A stretch of 64,000 nt of DNA from Sphingobacterium sp. SYP-B4668 (GCF_027627455.1 NZ_CP115483.1:558001-622000), one strand, 5' to 3'; shown: positions 1 through 9,488, counted from the first letter of the stretch. The notes: generated by a model not told the origin, from the sequence alone. Translations and numbers: made by a program.

Positions 1-443
1 AATATAGTGCTTTTGAAGCCGGTACAAGAGTGCCATTTCTCATCAGCTGGCCCGCAGAGATAAAAAAAGGACAGGTATCGGATGCATTGGTCGGTCAGGT
101 AGATTTATTGGCCTCATTTGCTTCTTATCTAGGGGTATCCTATTCGCAGGATGAAGCTGTAGATAGTCAGAATCATTGGAAGTCTTTGCTTGGTGAGGAC
201 ACAAAAGGACGTGAATATTTAGTTAAAAGCGCAGGTACTTTTTCAATTATTAAAGGAGATTACAAATATATCCGACCTAATGGCGGTGCGAAAATCAATA
301 AATCCGTGAATATTGAGCTTGGAAATGATGAAATTCCCCAATTGTACAATTTGAAAATTGACAAGGGCGAAAAGAACAATATTGCTCCAACCAATAAAAA
401 TAAAGTTGACGAACTAGACAAACTTTTGCAGACCCAGCTTTAA
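1..443 (+). CDS. Sulfatase, C-terminal part (cut by window edge)
   Basis: This is the end of a reading frame that is already open at base 3. The residues reading EAGTRVPFLISWP at the left edge match the conserved segment of type I (formylglycine) sulfatases before their C-terminal subdomain, and the LYNLKIDKGEKNNIA stretch near the end matches the usual closing motif of Bacteroidetes arylsulfatases. The catalytic Cys/Ser and metal ligands lie upstream of the window, so activity cannot be judged. Such enzymes hydrolyse sulfate esters, usually of glycans, in the periplasm. The substrate is unknown. Confidence 0.85.
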   Translation, partial: YSAFEAGTRVPFLISWPAEIKKGQVSDALVGQVDLLASFASYLGVSYSQDEAVDSQNHWKSLLGEDTKGREYLVKSAGTFSIIKGDYKYIRPNGGAKINKSVNIELGNDEIPQLYNLKIDKGEKNNIAPTNKNKVDELDKLLQTQL

Positions 444-532
444 TCTAATGGAGATTCGAACTTTACTTTCTATGGATCCATTCTAGTTGAGAAGAGTTGT
501 ATATAGAAAGCAATTTATCTAAGTTTGTGCCT

Positions 533-1591
533 ATGTCGTTTTCAAAAAGATTGGTAGCTTGGTATGGAGAGAATGGACGTGATCTTCCCTGGCGTCATAC
601 CCAAGATCCCTATATTATTTGGCTGTCTGAAATAATTTTACAACAGACCCGTGTGGAACAAGGAATGCCTTACTTTTTCAGGTTTTCGGAAAAATTCCCT
701 ACTGTTAAAGATTTTGCGGAAGCATCTGAAGATGATATTTTACATCTGTGGCAGGGGCTGGGTTATTATTCAAGAGGCCGGAATATGCATAAGGCAGCGA
801 AGACTGTGATGTCCGATTTTAAAGGAGTCTTCCCGACAAAATATGAAGATGTGATTAAGTTGAGTGGTGTGGGTGAATATACTGCAGCCGCAATTTCTTC
901 TATCGCTATTGGAGAACAAAGGGCTGTGTTGGATGGCAACGTTTTTAGGGTACTGTCTAGGTATTTGGGTATAACAGAAGAAATCAATACACCAAAGGGT
1001 AAAAAAATATTCACCGCTGTTGCCAATCAAATGCTTCATCGGGAACAACCTGCGACATACAATCAAGCCATTATGGATTTTGGAGCAATCCAGTGTAAGC
1101 CCAAAAATCCGAATTGTGAGAGATGTGTATTCAACTTGGAGTGTGTGGCACTGCAGGAGAATAAAGTTGCGGAGCTGCCCATGAAGAAAAAAGGAAAGAG
1201 CAGCCGAAATCGATACTTTCACTACTTTGTTTTAGAGGATGGAGAACAAATCTTAATGTCCAAACGTGGACCTGGTGATGTCTGGGAAAATCTGTATGAG
1301 TTTCCCCTCATAGAAACGGACAGCTTATTGGATGCTGGTCAAATTAGGGAATACAAAGCGTTAGAAGACTTCTTTTCTTCAGATGTCCAACTCGCTGAAA
1401 TGGGTGGTGTTGTCAAGCATATATTGAGCCATCAGAATATATACGCCCAGTTTTACAAGGTCTTAAATCCACAGTCTTTAATTTGGAAAAAAAAGTCGTG
1501 GAATTATGTATTGTTAAAAGATTTAAATAAATTAGCTCAACATAAGTTGATTTTTACGTTTATTGAAAACAACATTACCAACATTAGCTAA
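533..1591 (+). CDS. mutY: A/G-specific adenine DNA glycosylase MutY
   Basis: MutY removes adenine mispaired with 8-oxoguanine or G in base excision repair. Visible are the WLSEIILQQTRV helix with the catalytic Glu (about residue 33), the helix-hairpin-helix LSGVGEYTAAA (about 110-120), the catalytic Asp in VLDGNVFRV (about 134), and the [4Fe-4S] cysteines in C-x6-C-x2-C-x5-C spacing (about 188-204). A NUDIX-like 8-oxoG recognition domain follows. The frame is open from a TTG at 497, but I chose the ATG at 533 because it gives the normal family N-terminus just before the LPWR motif. ssb follows after 23 bases. Confidence 0.95.
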   Translation: MSFSKRLVAWYGENGRDLPWRHTQDPYIIWLSEIILQQTRVEQGMPYFFRFSEKFPTVKDFAEASEDDILHLWQGLGYYSRGRNMHKAAKTVMSDFKGVFPTKYEDVIKLSGVGEYTAAAISSIAIGEQRAVLDGNVFRVLSRYLGITEEINTPKGKKIFTAVANQMLHREQPATYNQAIMDFGAIQCKPKNPNCERCVFNLECVALQENKVAELPMKKKGKSSRNRYFHYFVLEDGEQILMSKRGPGDVWENLYEFPLIETDSLLDAGQIREYKALEDFFSSDVQLAEMGGVVKHILSHQNIYAQFYKVLNPQSLIWKKKSWNYVLLKDLNKLAQHKLIFTFIENNITNIS

Positions 1592-1614
1592 TCACAAACA
1601 CCTAAATTATTAAC

Positions 1615-2061
1615 ATGTCAGGCATTAACAAAGTTATCTTAGTTGGACACTTGGGCAAAGATCCCGAAATCCGTTACTTAGAAGGCAACGTAAGTGTTGC
1701 CAGTTTTCCATTAGCAACTTCCGAATCATTCAACAAAGATGGCCGCAAAGTCGAACAAACAGAATGGCACAACATTGTGATGTGGAGAGGACTTGCAGAT
1801 GTCGCTGCAAAATATCTAACCAAAGGCCGATTGGTCTATATCGAAGGTCGATTGCGTACGCGTACCTATGAAGATAAAGAAGGGATCAGAAGATATACGA
1901 CCGAAGTGGTCGCTGAAAACTTTACGCTGCTCGGACGAAAATCTGATTTCGAGCCTCCTGCCCAAGCGCCAGCCAGCACGGCGGATAAAGCGGTAGAAAA
2001 CAAAGAGCAACAAGTGGATTTTAAAGAACTTGATGATGATAATGATGGATTGCCGTTTTAA
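1615..2061 (+). CDS. ssb: Single-stranded DNA-binding protein
   Basis: This 148-residue protein has an N-terminal OB fold (MSGINKVILVGHLGKDPE, then WHNIVMWRGLADVAAKYLTKG and YIEGRLRTRTYEDKEG) and a short Gln/Pro/Ala-containing linker. It ends in the acidic tip DDDNDGLPF, the SSB tail that recruits replication and repair proteins. It coats single-stranded DNA during replication and repair. It lies 23 bases after mutY and was probably transcribed with it; a strong terminator follows 29 bases after the stop. Confidence 0.96.
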   Translation: MSGINKVILVGHLGKDPEIRYLEGNVSVASFPLATSESFNKDGRKVEQTEWHNIVMWRGLADVAAKYLTKGRLVYIEGRLRTRTYEDKEGIRRYTTEVVAENFTLLGRKSDFEPPAQAPASTADKAVENKEQQVDFKELDDDNDGLPF

Positions 2062-2090
2062 ATCGTCGTTCACATAATATTACATAGCTT

Positions 2091-2125
2091 GGGACAACAT
2101 TGAAAGATGTTGTCCCTTCTTTTTT
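2091..2125 (+). terminator. Intrinsic terminator after ssb
   Basis: A perfect 10-bp stem (GGGACAACAT at 2091-2100 with ATGTTGTCCC at 2107-2116), a 6-base loop and a T-rich run (TTCTTTTTT) lie just after ssb on the plus strand. Confidence 0.9.
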
Positions 2126-2264
2126 ACGGATAAGGGTTTCGAAAATCGTTTTTGCCAAATTCCATCCTATATGCAACAGTAGACGTACCGCCTAATTAAT
2201 AGATAAAATGACGATATAAATAATAATCTCCATGATTGGCGTTTCAAGTTTTTAATTTTTGCTG

Positions 2265-2272
2265 TATCTTTG
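2265..2272 (+). promoter_or_regulatory. Bacteroidetes -7 element (TATCTTTG) of pheS
   Basis: TATCTTTG is an exact match to the Bacteroidetes -7 consensus TAnnTTTG. It ends four bases before the pheS ATG at 2277, so transcription would begin at or next to the start codon and the mRNA would be leaderless or nearly so. I do not see a convincing -33 TTG at the expected 19-23 base spacing. Confidence 0.6.
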
Positions 2273-2276
2273 GCCT

Positions 2277-3317
2277 ATGTTGCAAGATAAAATAAAGCAG
2301 TATACGGAAGAGATTGAGCAATTTAATCCGCTTACTCTGGCCGATGTAGAAAATTTCAGATTGAAATTCTTGGTTTCCAAGGGAATTGTAAAAAGCTTAT
2401 TTGAAGAGTTTAAAACTGCTCCTGCGGAAGAGAAGCGTGTGTTGGGTAAGGTGTTGAACGATTTCAAACAACTTGCTGAAAGTAAGCACAAAGATGGACT
2501 TGACCAGTTTGGTAATAATGGGGCCATTCAGCAAGCAAAGGCAGAAGAAGACCTTACATTACCGGGGAATGGCTTTACCTTAGGTACCCGTCATCCGCTT
2601 TCATTGGTCAGAAAGGAAATTGTCGAAATCTTTAAAAAACTAGGCTTTATTGTTGCCGAAGGACCTGAAATCGAGGATGACTGGCATAATTTCTCCGCAT
2701 TGAACTTCCCTCCCGAGCATCCAGCTAGGGACATGCAAGATACCTTTTTTATCAAAAAGCAAGATGGAAATGACATCGCCTTGCGTACGCATACTTCATC
2801 GGTACAGGTTCGTTTGATGGAAGCAGGTAAGCCTCCGTTCCGTGCGATTATGCCCGGACGTGTATATCGGAATGAGGCTATTTCTGCACGTGCACACTGT
2901 TTTTTTCATCAGGTCGAAGGATTGTATGTAGACGAAAATGTGTCATTTGCCGATCTCAAGCAGACACTTTACCATTTCGTTCAAGAGTTATATGGTGAGG
3001 GTACAAAAGTAAGATTCCGCCCCTCATATTTTCCTTTTACAGAACCCTCTGCAGAAATGGATATCTCTTGCACCATTTGTAAAGGCGAGGGCTGTCAACT
3101 ATGTAAATACTCTGGATGGGTAGAGATATTGGGCTGTGGGATGGTGGATCCAAATGTATTGGAAAATTGTGGCATCGATAGCCAAAAGTACTCGGGATTT
3201 GCATTCGGTATGGGCATAGAACGGATTACAAATCTGAAATATGAAATTAAAGATTTACGTCTGTTTTCTGAGAACGATGTACGATTTTTAGATCAATTCC
3301 AATCGGAGATAATTTAA
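2277..3317 (+). CDS. pheS: Phenylalanine-tRNA ligase alpha subunit
   Basis: PheS is the catalytic subunit of the alpha2-beta2 synthetase that charges tRNA-Phe. After an N-terminal coiled coil the class II motifs are visible: motif 2 around PFRAIMPGRVYRNEAISARAH, then FFHQVEGLYVDE, FRPSYFPFTEPSAEMD, and motif 3 GFAFGMGIERITNLKY near the end. A Cys-rich insert (SCTICKGEGCQLCKYSGW) is usual for the family. The frame is open from 2259, but the -7 element lies inside that extension and ATG 2277 gives the standard N-terminus. No pheT is visible nearby. The stop overlaps the start of the next gene by one base. Confidence 0.95.
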   Translation: MLQDKIKQYTEEIEQFNPLTLADVENFRLKFLVSKGIVKSLFEEFKTAPAEEKRVLGKVLNDFKQLAESKHKDGLDQFGNNGAIQQAKAEEDLTLPGNGFTLGTRHPLSLVRKEIVEIFKKLGFIVAEGPEIEDDWHNFSALNFPPEHPARDMQDTFFIKKQDGNDIALRTHTSSVQVRLMEAGKPPFRAIMPGRVYRNEAISARAHCFFHQVEGLYVDENVSFADLKQTLYHFVQELYGEGTKVRFRPSYFPFTEPSAEMDISCTICKGEGCQLCKYSGWVEILGCGMVDPNVLENCGIDSQKYSGFAFGMGIERITNLKYEIKDLRLFSENDVRFLDQFQSEII

Positions 3318-3736
3318 TGAAAATACTTTTTAGACTTTGCTTTCTTCTTATTGTGATAGCCTCTCTTTCGGCTTGTGGTAAGGGGGGATGCAATGTCGTG
3401 CCAAGTGTCAATGTATACCACGGATTTAGTCAGGCTACCAACCCCAGTTTATTTGTGACTGGGGGTGCCGATGTAATCGACGGTATAGGGGTGACAGGGG
3501 TAATTGTATACAATATGGGTAATGGTGAATTTATCGCTTACGACAGATGTAGCACTGTAAACCCCGAGAAGCGAAATCGGGTAGTGTTGGACAAAAATAA
3601 TCCGTATGTAGCTACAGACCCTGTCAGTGGAGCCGAATGGTTACTATTGGATGGGTCGCCTGCCAAAATTGCAGAATGCCCGCTGAAACCTTACTATGTG
3701 CGTAAAGTAGGAAATCTTTACTACATTCAAAACTAA
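3317..3736 (+). CDS. Hypothetical lipoprotein, Rieske-like fold without cluster ligands
   Basis: This 139-residue protein starts with a lipoprotein signal peptide ending in the lipobox LSAC (Cys 20). The rest resembles small Bacteroidetes proteins related in outline to the Rieske fold (GVIVYNMGNGEFIAYDRC, then GAEWLLLDG and YYVRKVGNLYYIQN), but the CxH...CxxH ligands of a Rieske cluster are absent. Its start codon overlaps the pheS stop by one base and the TetR gene follows after six bases, so the three probably form one operon. The function is unknown; the Rieske-like comparison is my inference from pattern. Confidence 0.7.
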   Translation: MKILFRLCFLLIVIASLSACGKGGCNVVPSVNVYHGFSQATNPSLFVTGGADVIDGIGVTGVIVYNMGNGEFIAYDRCSTVNPEKRNRVVLDKNNPYVATDPVSGAEWLLLDGSPAKIAECPLKPYYVRKVGNLYYIQN

Positions 3737-3742
3737 AGGAAT

Positions 3743-4318
3743 ATGGAGCCTGAAAAAATTGTTGCATCGATAAAAAAAGCAGCTCGGGAGCTTTTCAGGC
3801 GATACGGGTATAATAAGACGAGCGTAAACGAACTAGCTAAAGTAGCAAACGTTTCCAAAGCAACAGTCTATAAATATTTTATTAGTAAAGAACTGATTCT
3901 GCACGCCATCCTCATGGATTATATTCGGGAGAATGTCAAAGATATTTTAGATAAAAATGTGAATCAGAATGACTTGCCTACCTTCTTGGCCAATACTATT
4001 TTGAGGGTAAGTAGATTGACATATACGGTGTGTAATGAATTCGTAGGGTGGGAGTTCATTCGCGAATCATCTAATGCACAGGAATATCTAAAAACATTAT
4101 CGGAAGATTTGGAGTTCCTTTTGTTAAGCTCATTTATCCAAAATGAAGCCATCGCAAATGAAGTCCCTGAGGAGAAATTGACCTTCCTAATTAAAACCAG
4201 TAAAAACGTTGTATTCTCGTTTGCTTTTACGGCAGTGTCAGAGGCCGATGTACGTAAAAATTTTATTTCGTTTCAAAAAGAGATCCTACCTTATCTCGTT
4301 CAGGCTGCACTGATATAG
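3743..4318 (+). CDS. TetR/AcrR family transcriptional regulator
   Basis: The N-terminal 50 residues form a TetR-type DNA-binding domain: AARELFRRYGYNKTSVNELAKVANVSKATVYKYFISKELIL has the expected helix-turn-helix and the VYKYF recognition helix. The C-terminal 140 residues are a divergent helical ligand-binding and dimerisation domain. The ligand is unknown. There is no efflux pump or obvious target gene next to it; it is the last gene of the pheS-lipoprotein-regulator group, and rlmD starts after its own promoter. Confidence 0.88.
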   Translation: MEPEKIVASIKKAARELFRRYGYNKTSVNELAKVANVSKATVYKYFISKELILHAILMDYIRENVKDILDKNVNQNDLPTFLANTILRVSRLTYTVCNEFVGWEFIRESSNAQEYLKTLSEDLEFLLLSSFIQNEAIANEVPEEKLTFLIKTSKNVVFSFAFTAVSEADVRKNFISFQKEILPYLVQAALI

Positions 4319-4369
4319 TACCCCTTTTTCCAATGGTTGTTGCACTATGTTAATTTCCATTAAAAAGCG

Positions 4370-4377
4370 TATTTTTG
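4370..4377 (+). promoter_or_regulatory. Bacteroidetes -7 element (TATTTTTG) of rlmD
   Basis: TATTTTTG matches TAnnTTTG exactly and ends seven bases before the ATG at 4385, again predicting a leaderless or very short leader mRNA. The -33 element is not clear. Confidence 0.6.
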
Positions 4378-4384
4378 CGCCATC

Positions 4385-5794
4385 ATGAGAAGAAGAATTC
4401 CACAAGACAAAAAATTTATTTCAGATATCGATGTGATTGATATCGCTGAAGAGGGTAAGGGCGTAGGTAAATCGGATGACTTGGTCCTGTTTATCGAACG
4501 GGCTATACCGGGAGATATCGTCGATGTGGAATTGATGAAGAAAAAGAAGAATTTTGCTGAGGCACGTGTAGCAGCATTAAAAAAGCCGTCCGAATTCCGA
4601 ACTACAGCTTTTTGTGAACACTTTGGGGTCTGTGGTGGATGCAAATGGCAAGAGATGACTTACGAAGGGCAGTTGAAATTTAAACAACAGACAGTAGAAA
4701 GCGTGCTGTCGCGCATAGGAAAAATAGACGCCACGTCCATGGAACCGATCCTCGGTTCAGCTAAGACAACATATTACCGTAATAAATTAGAATATACTTT
4801 TTCCAACAAAAGATGGTTGACATCAATTGATGATGCCGTTGAAGGCTTAGAGATGAGTGCGTTGGGATTTCACGTGCCCGGAAGGTTTGATAAAATTCTA
4901 GACATCCAACATTGCTACCTGCAGGAGGACCCTTCCAATGAGCTCCGGAATCATATTCGAACATTTGCTATTGCCAATGGGATTTCGTTTTATGACCTTC
5001 GAGAGCATGCTGGGGTACTGCGTAACCTGATTATAAGGACTTCGTCTACAGGTGAGAAGATGGTAATTGTTGTGTTTGCATACCCCGAAGATGGACAAGT
5101 GGAGTTGTTGATGAATGAGGTCAATTCCAGATTCCCAGATATCGACTCTCTACTCTATATCATCAATCAAAAGAAGAATGATACCATCTTTGACCAGGAT
5201 ATCCATGTATTTAAAGGTCGAGATTTTATATATGAAGAGATGGAAGGCCTCAAGTTCAAGGTCGGTGCAAAGTCATTTTATCAGACCAACTCGCTTCAGG
5301 CATATGAATTGTATAAGATAACTCGTGAATTTGCTGCTCTGCAAGGTGACGAATTGGTATATGACCTTTATACAGGGGCTGGTACCATTGCAAATTTCGT
5401 TGCACGTTCGGTAAGAGAAGTCATTGGGGTAGAATATGTGCCTACAGCTATTGAGGACGCTAAAATAAATGCCGAAATCAATGGTGTAAAGAATACGAAA
5501 TTCTACGCTGGCGATATGAAGGATGTATTGACTACAGAGTTTATCAAAGAACACGGTAAGCCGGATGTAGTTATCACCGACCCGCCGAGAGCAGGGATGC
5601 ACGGTGACGTGATAAAAAGACTTTTAGAGATGGAAGCTCAAAAGATTGTATATGTAAGCTGTAATGCGGCTACTCAAGCGCGTGATATCGCATTATTGTC
5701 CGATAAGTACACCGTCGAACGTATCAAGCCTGTCGATATGTTTCCGCATACGCAACATGTGGAAAATGTGGTTTTATTGAAATTGAAAGATTAA
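4385..5794 (+). CDS. rlmD: 23S rRNA (uracil-5-)-methyltransferase, RlmD/RumA family
   Basis: This 469-residue enzyme methylates a uracil of 23S rRNA (U1939 in E. coli RlmD) using S-adenosylmethionine. An N-terminal TRAM domain (about 8-65) is followed by the Fe-S cysteines C77, C83 and C86 with a fourth near 176, the SAM-binding motif YDLYTGAGTIANFVA (about 326), DPPRAGMHGD (about 399) and the nucleophilic Cys in YVSCNAATQARD (about 425). Other members of the family methylate tRNA U54 or other rRNA uracils, so the exact target is inferred. A small conserved gene follows after five bases. Confidence 0.9.
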   Translation: MRRRIPQDKKFISDIDVIDIAEEGKGVGKSDDLVLFIERAIPGDIVDVELMKKKKNFAEARVAALKKPSEFRTTAFCEHFGVCGGCKWQEMTYEGQLKFKQQTVESVLSRIGKIDATSMEPILGSAKTTYYRNKLEYTFSNKRWLTSIDDAVEGLEMSALGFHVPGRFDKILDIQHCYLQEDPSNELRNHIRTFAIANGISFYDLREHAGVLRNLIIRTSSTGEKMVIVVFAYPEDGQVELLMNEVNSRFPDIDSLLYIINQKKNDTIFDQDIHVFKGRDFIYEEMEGLKFKVGAKSFYQTNSLQAYELYKITREFAALQGDELVYDLYTGAGTIANFVARSVREVIGVEYVPTAIEDAKINAEINGVKNTKFYAGDMKDVLTTEFIKEHGKPDVVITDPPRAGMHGDVIKRLLEMEAQKIVYVSCNAATQARDIALLSDKYTVERIKPVDMFPHTQHVENVVLLKLKD

Positions 5795-5799
5795 GAAAT

Positions 5800-6195
5800 A
5801 TGGATTTAGAAGAATTATTGAAAAATCAAGCCGGCGATGATGGCCAGCTCGAAAAAGATAGTCCCTTAAAAAGCCTTAAAAAGGATCTTGATTTTTATGC
5901 AGAATCGATAAAGGAAGTATCGGCAGAGATGGTTGCAGAGGGGTATACCTTGTTCCCTATATTTATTGCCCATCAACATGAGGTAAGTGTGGGAGAGGTG
6001 ATGCTCGATAAGAAAGAGTTAGGAACGAGTTGGACCGTTAATGCATCTTCTTTGGAAGAATTTGTCGACAGAGGGCTTATCAAAGATGATAGAAAAGCTT
6101 ATTTCGAACGGACCTATAAGAAGTCCGAAGACTACATGTGTCTTTTTGTAGTCGTTCCCGAAGGAGCAAACTTTGTTTTCTATCCATATAAGTAA
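5800..6195 (+). CDS. Conserved hypothetical protein of 131 residues
   Basis: I do not recognise a named family. The protein is acidic at its N-terminus (MDLEELLKNQAGDDGQLEKD), has no signal peptide or membrane segment, and has an alpha/beta pattern with a hydrophobic end (CLFVVVPEGANFVFYPYK). It lies five bases after rlmD on the same strand, so it is probably co-transcribed. A cytoplasmic protein is likely; no function can be given. Confidence 0.75.
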   Translation: MDLEELLKNQAGDDGQLEKDSPLKSLKKDLDFYAESIKEVSAEMVAEGYTLFPIFIAHQHEVSVGEVMLDKKELGTSWTVNASSLEEFVDRGLIKDDRKAYFERTYKKSEDYMCLFVVVPEGANFVFYPYK

Positions 6196-6260
6196 TCTAA
6201 GAGTAGTTTTAATTATTTTTAACATTTGGGTTTGTCAAAGTATTATTACTTTTAGTGTGT

Positions 6261-7028
6261 ATGTATAAGTTTAATTTGTATAAGTATAGTCTGATAATGT
6301 TGATCCTCGCTGTGTGTGGAGTCAAGACACAATATTCCTTGGCACAGACGATGAGTCCAGTGAATGGACTTGTTATGGAAAAAGGGACTACTAATAGACT
6401 TGCTGATGTGAATGTGACCAATTTGCGCACCAAACGGACAGTCATAACCAACAACTTTGGCGTGTTTGCGGTGGAGGCATCCATAGGGGATAGCTTATTG
6501 TTCTCCAAAATAGGTTATGGAAGCATAAAAACAATGTTGTATTCCAAGGACGATATCCTAATTGATATGCAACCAGGTATTACACTGGAGACGGTTGTAG
6601 TCGACAGGTTGAGTAAGGAAGCGGAGATGAATAATATTATGCGTGATTATGGGAAAAAGGGTGTCTATAATGGTGGCAAAAATAGGACAATGACCTATTT
6701 GGCAAGCCCCGCTACTGCTCTGTATAATCTCTTCGGTCGTGAAGCCAAAAATGCAAAGCGTTTCCAAAATTATATGGACCGCGAGATTGAAGAGGCAAAA
6801 GTAGATCGAATATTTACACGTACCACAGTGTCCAATATTACGGGTTTACAGGGTGAAGATCTAGAGTCTTTTATGTCAATTTATCGTCCTTCACCAAGTC
6901 AAGTAGAGTATTGGGGACAGTATGATATCATAAATTATGTGAAGTCTTCGTACGAACAGTTTGAAAAGAATGGACGTCCAAAGCCCGAACGCCTACCCAA
7001 ACTCGATATTCCTATACAGGAAAAGTAG
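6261..7028 (+). CDS. Secreted protein with carboxypeptidase-regulatory-like domain
   Basis: A signal peptide (hydrophobic run about 8-25, cleavage probably after SLAQ) leads into a CarboxypepD_reg-like beta-sandwich (about 32-110): SPVNGLVMEKGTTNRLADVNV, then NNFGVFAVEASIGDSLLFSKIGYG, the pattern found at the start of Bacteroidetes TonB-dependent receptors. Here no plug or barrel follows, only about 140 mainly helical residues ending in a Pro-rich tail. It is probably periplasmic or attached to the outer membrane. The frame is open from a GTG at 6255; ATG 6261 gives the better signal peptide. The role is unknown. Confidence 0.8.
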   Translation: MYKFNLYKYSLIMLILAVCGVKTQYSLAQTMSPVNGLVMEKGTTNRLADVNVTNLRTKRTVITNNFGVFAVEASIGDSLLFSKIGYGSIKTMLYSKDDILIDMQPGITLETVVVDRLSKEAEMNNIMRDYGKKGVYNGGKNRTMTYLASPATALYNLFGREAKNAKRFQNYMDREIEEAKVDRIFTRTTVSNITGLQGEDLESFMSIYRPSPSQVEYWGQYDIINYVKSSYEQFEKNGRPKPERLPKLDIPIQEK

Positions 7029-7142
7029 TATTGTAGCTACTTAATCTCTTCTTTATCATGTTTTTTAAGTAAAACGTGAAGAACAAAACATTTTTGGCAT
7101 TTGCTTTGTTTTATATTGACCAAATAGTAGAAAGAAATTCCA

Positions 7143-7835
7143 ATGAATATGAAAGTAAATAAAAAAATAGCTGTATTTGGACTAACAGTTGCAACTTCAG
7201 CAATGTTATTTGGTAGTTGTTCAACTATCCAAAACATGAATTCTACTACTAAAGGTGCAGCAATTGGTACTGCAGGTGGTGGTGCCTTGGGCGCATTGAT
7301 AGGTGGTAAGGCTGGTAATACAGCTGTTGGGGCTATAGCTGGTGCCGTAATAGGCGGTGCGGCGGGAGCTTTGATTGGAAAGAAAATGGACAAGCAGGCG
7401 GCTGAAATTGAAAATACGGTAGCGGGAGCTGAGGTCATCAAATCCGATGAAGGGATTATCGTCAAATTTGATGAAGGCATTTTGTTCGACTTTAACAAGT
7501 CTGATCTTAAAGCTTCAGCAAAGACAAATATTGCAAAGTTGGTAGAGACATTGAACAAAGAGCCTGATACTAAAATTTTGGTAATTGGACATACAGATAA
7601 TATCGGGTCTTTAGCTGCAAATCAGAAGGTGTCCGACGCAAGGGCAGCTGCGGTGAAGACATATGCCGTATCCCAAGGCTTGAATGGAGGGCGTGTTAAA
7701 ACAGAAGGAAAAAATTATTCAGAGCCTATCGCTAGTAATGATACAGATGCCGGACGTGCTGAAAATCGTCGTGTAGAGATTGTTATTGTTGCTGGAGATA
7801 AAATGAAACAAGAAGCTATTGATGCAACTAAATAA
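7143..7835 (+). CDS. OmpA-family lipoprotein with glycine zipper
   Basis: The order is a lipoprotein signal (lipobox FGSC, Cys near 28), a Gly/Ala-rich glycine-zipper segment (about 40-80, repeated GGxxG/GAxxG), and a C-terminal OmpA-like peptidoglycan-binding domain (about 110-225). In the last, ILVIGHTDNIGS, LSDAR-like VSDARAAAVKTY and NRRVEIVI are clear. It should anchor the outer membrane to peptidoglycan, as YiaD-type proteins do. A terminator follows 25 bases after the stop. Confidence 0.92.
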   Translation: MNMKVNKKIAVFGLTVATSAMLFGSCSTIQNMNSTTKGAAIGTAGGGALGALIGGKAGNTAVGAIAGAVIGGAAGALIGKKMDKQAAEIENTVAGAEVIKSDEGIIVKFDEGILFDFNKSDLKASAKTNIAKLVETLNKEPDTKILVIGHTDNIGSLAANQKVSDARAAAVKTYAVSQGLNGGRVKTEGKNYSEPIASNDTDAGRAENRRVEIVIVAGDKMKQEAIDATK

Positions 7836-7860
7836 ATAGCATTTAAACTTTTACAAAAAA

Positions 7861-7896
7861 GGGCATGGTCGCGAGGACGATGCCCTTTCTTTTTTA
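7861..7896 (+). terminator. Intrinsic terminator after the OmpA-like gene
   Basis: A GC-rich stem (GGGCATGGTC at 7861-7870 with GACGATGCCC at 7876-7885, one mismatch) and a 5-base loop are followed by TTTCTTTTTT. Confidence 0.88.
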
Positions 7897-8024
7897 TCTG
7901 TAACTTTCCTTACGAGCGGGAAGGCGCTTAGAAGCAATCTGATTGGTTTTGCTTACGAATGTTAAATTTCGTCTATACATTTGTTTATCCTGCCAATCTG
8001 TCACATTTTCTTAATTATTATTCC

Positions 8025-8032
8025 TAACTTTG
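8025..8032 (+). promoter_or_regulatory. Bacteroidetes -7 element (TAACTTTG) of miaB
   Basis: TAACTTTG matches TAnnTTTG and lies 19 bases before the chosen miaB ATG at 8052, so the leader would be about 10-15 bases. Confidence 0.55.
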
Positions 8033-8051
8033 TACTCTTTGAATTTTGACA

Positions 8052-9488
8052 ATGTTAGATTTATCTCATAGCACAAAAGAGCACGATGAGTCCCGTCAGG
8101 GTGAGGCTCTACAGTTGGAAAAAACTTCCGACAATAGTAACGGAAGGAAACTTTATATCGAAAGTTACGGTTGTCAGATGAACTTTTCCGACAGCGAAAT
8201 CGTAGCCTCTATTTTGTTGGACAAGGGTTTTGAAACAACCAAGGATTATAATGAAGCGGACGTAATTTTTATCAATACCTGCTCTATTCGCGAGAATGCC
8301 GAGACGCGAGTACGTAATCGCCTAAAGGAGTTTGAATTTGCAAAATCCAAAAATCCAGGAATGATTGTGGGAGTACTGGGCTGTATGGCAGAGCGTCTGA
8401 AATCCAAATTCCTAGAGGAAGAAAAATTGGTGGATGTCGTCGTAGGGCCGGATGCCTATAGAGACCTCCCCAACCTGATTGAAAAGGTAGATGATGGGGC
8501 AAAGGCTGTCAACGTCTTGCTGTCAAGAGAGGAGACATATGCGGACATAAACCCGGTACGGTTAAATACCAATGGAATAACAGCCTTCATCTCGATCATG
8601 AGGGGCTGTGATAATATGTGCTCATTTTGCGTAGTCCCTTTTACGAGAGGACGTGAACGTAGTCGCGATGTCGATTCTATTGTTAAAGAAGCACATGACC
8701 TATTTAATGCGGGCTATAGAGAAGTAACGTTGCTGGGACAAAATGTTGATTCTTATAAATATACTGCTCCTGTAGCTGAGGGTGAGCTCGCTGGAGAGGT
8801 GGTCAACTTTGCTCAATTACTGGCTAAGGTTGCTGATGTGAGTCCACTTTTACGCGTCCGTTTCTCAACCTCTCATCCAAAGGATATTACCGATGAGGTG
8901 TTGCATACGATGGCTAGATATGAAAATATATGCAAATATATTCACTTACCTGTACAGTCCGGCAATTCCAGGGTGTTGGAATTGATGAATAGGACCTACG
9001 ATAGACCATGGTATATCAACCGGGTGGATGCGATTCGTCGTATATTGCCAAACTGCGGAATTTCGACGGACGTCATTACCGGGTTCTGTACCGAGACAGA
9101 GGAAGAGCATCAAGAGACATTGTCAATGATGGATTATGTTAAGTATGACTACGCATATATGTTTGCATATTCTGAAAGACCGGGGACGTTAGCTGCCAAA
9201 CGATACGAGGATGATATCCCTGAAGAAGTGAAGAAAAGACGATTGACGGAAGTAGTCAGTAAACAACGTGAACACAGCCATTACCGAATTCAGAATTTTG
9301 TAGGTAAAGTACATAAGGTGTTAATTGAAGGATATTCCAAACGATCCAATCAGGATTACGCTGGTCGTAATGATCAGAACGCTATGGTCGTCTTTCCAGT
9401 AGATAGCCGCTTTAAAGTTGGCGACTATGTTAATGTATTGGGTGAATCCTGTACATCGGCAACACTACTCGGACGGATTATTGATTAG
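8052..9488 (+). CDS. miaB: tRNA-2-methylthio-N6-dimethylallyladenosine synthase MiaB
   Basis: MiaB is a radical-SAM enzyme that adds a methylthio group to i6A37 of tRNAs. The N-terminal UPF0004 domain carries three cluster cysteines (GCQMNF near 40, NTCSIREN near 77, GCMAER near 110). The radical-SAM motif CDNMCSFC follows near 185-192, and a TRAM domain near the C-terminus (about 415-478) binds tRNA. The frame is open from 8046 (TTG); I took the ATG at 8052. About 35 unconserved residues precede the first domain. The sigma-54 regulator gene follows after 45 bases. Confidence 0.94.
   Translation: MLDLSHSTKEHDESRQGEALQLEKTSDNSNGRKLYIESYGCQMNFSDSEIVASILLDKGFETTKDYNEADVIFINTCSIRENAETRVRNRLKEFEFAKSKNPGMIVGVLGCMAERLKSKFLEEEKLVDVVVGPDAYRDLPNLIEKVDDGAKAVNVLLSREETYADINPVRLNTNGITAFISIMRGCDNMCSFCVVPFTRGRERSRDVDSIVKEAHDLFNAGYREVTLLGQNVDSYKYTAPVAEGELAGEVVNFAQLLAKVADVSPLLRVRFSTSHPKDITDEVLHTMARYENICKYIHLPVQSGNSRVLELMNRTYDRPWYINRVDAIRRILPNCGISTDVITGFCTETEEEHQETLSMMDYVKYDYAYMFAYSERPGTLAAKRYEDDIPEEVKKRRLTEVVSKQREHSHYRIQNFVGKVHKVLIEGYSKRSNQDYAGRNDQNAMVVFPVDSRFKVGDYVNVLGESCTSATLLGRIID

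Noticed and set aside
7037..7558. 173-residue minus-strand frame opposite the OmpA-like gene
   Set aside because: It is the antisense shadow of the Gly/Ala-rich glycine-zipper region, giving a Pro/Ala-rich low-complexity product.
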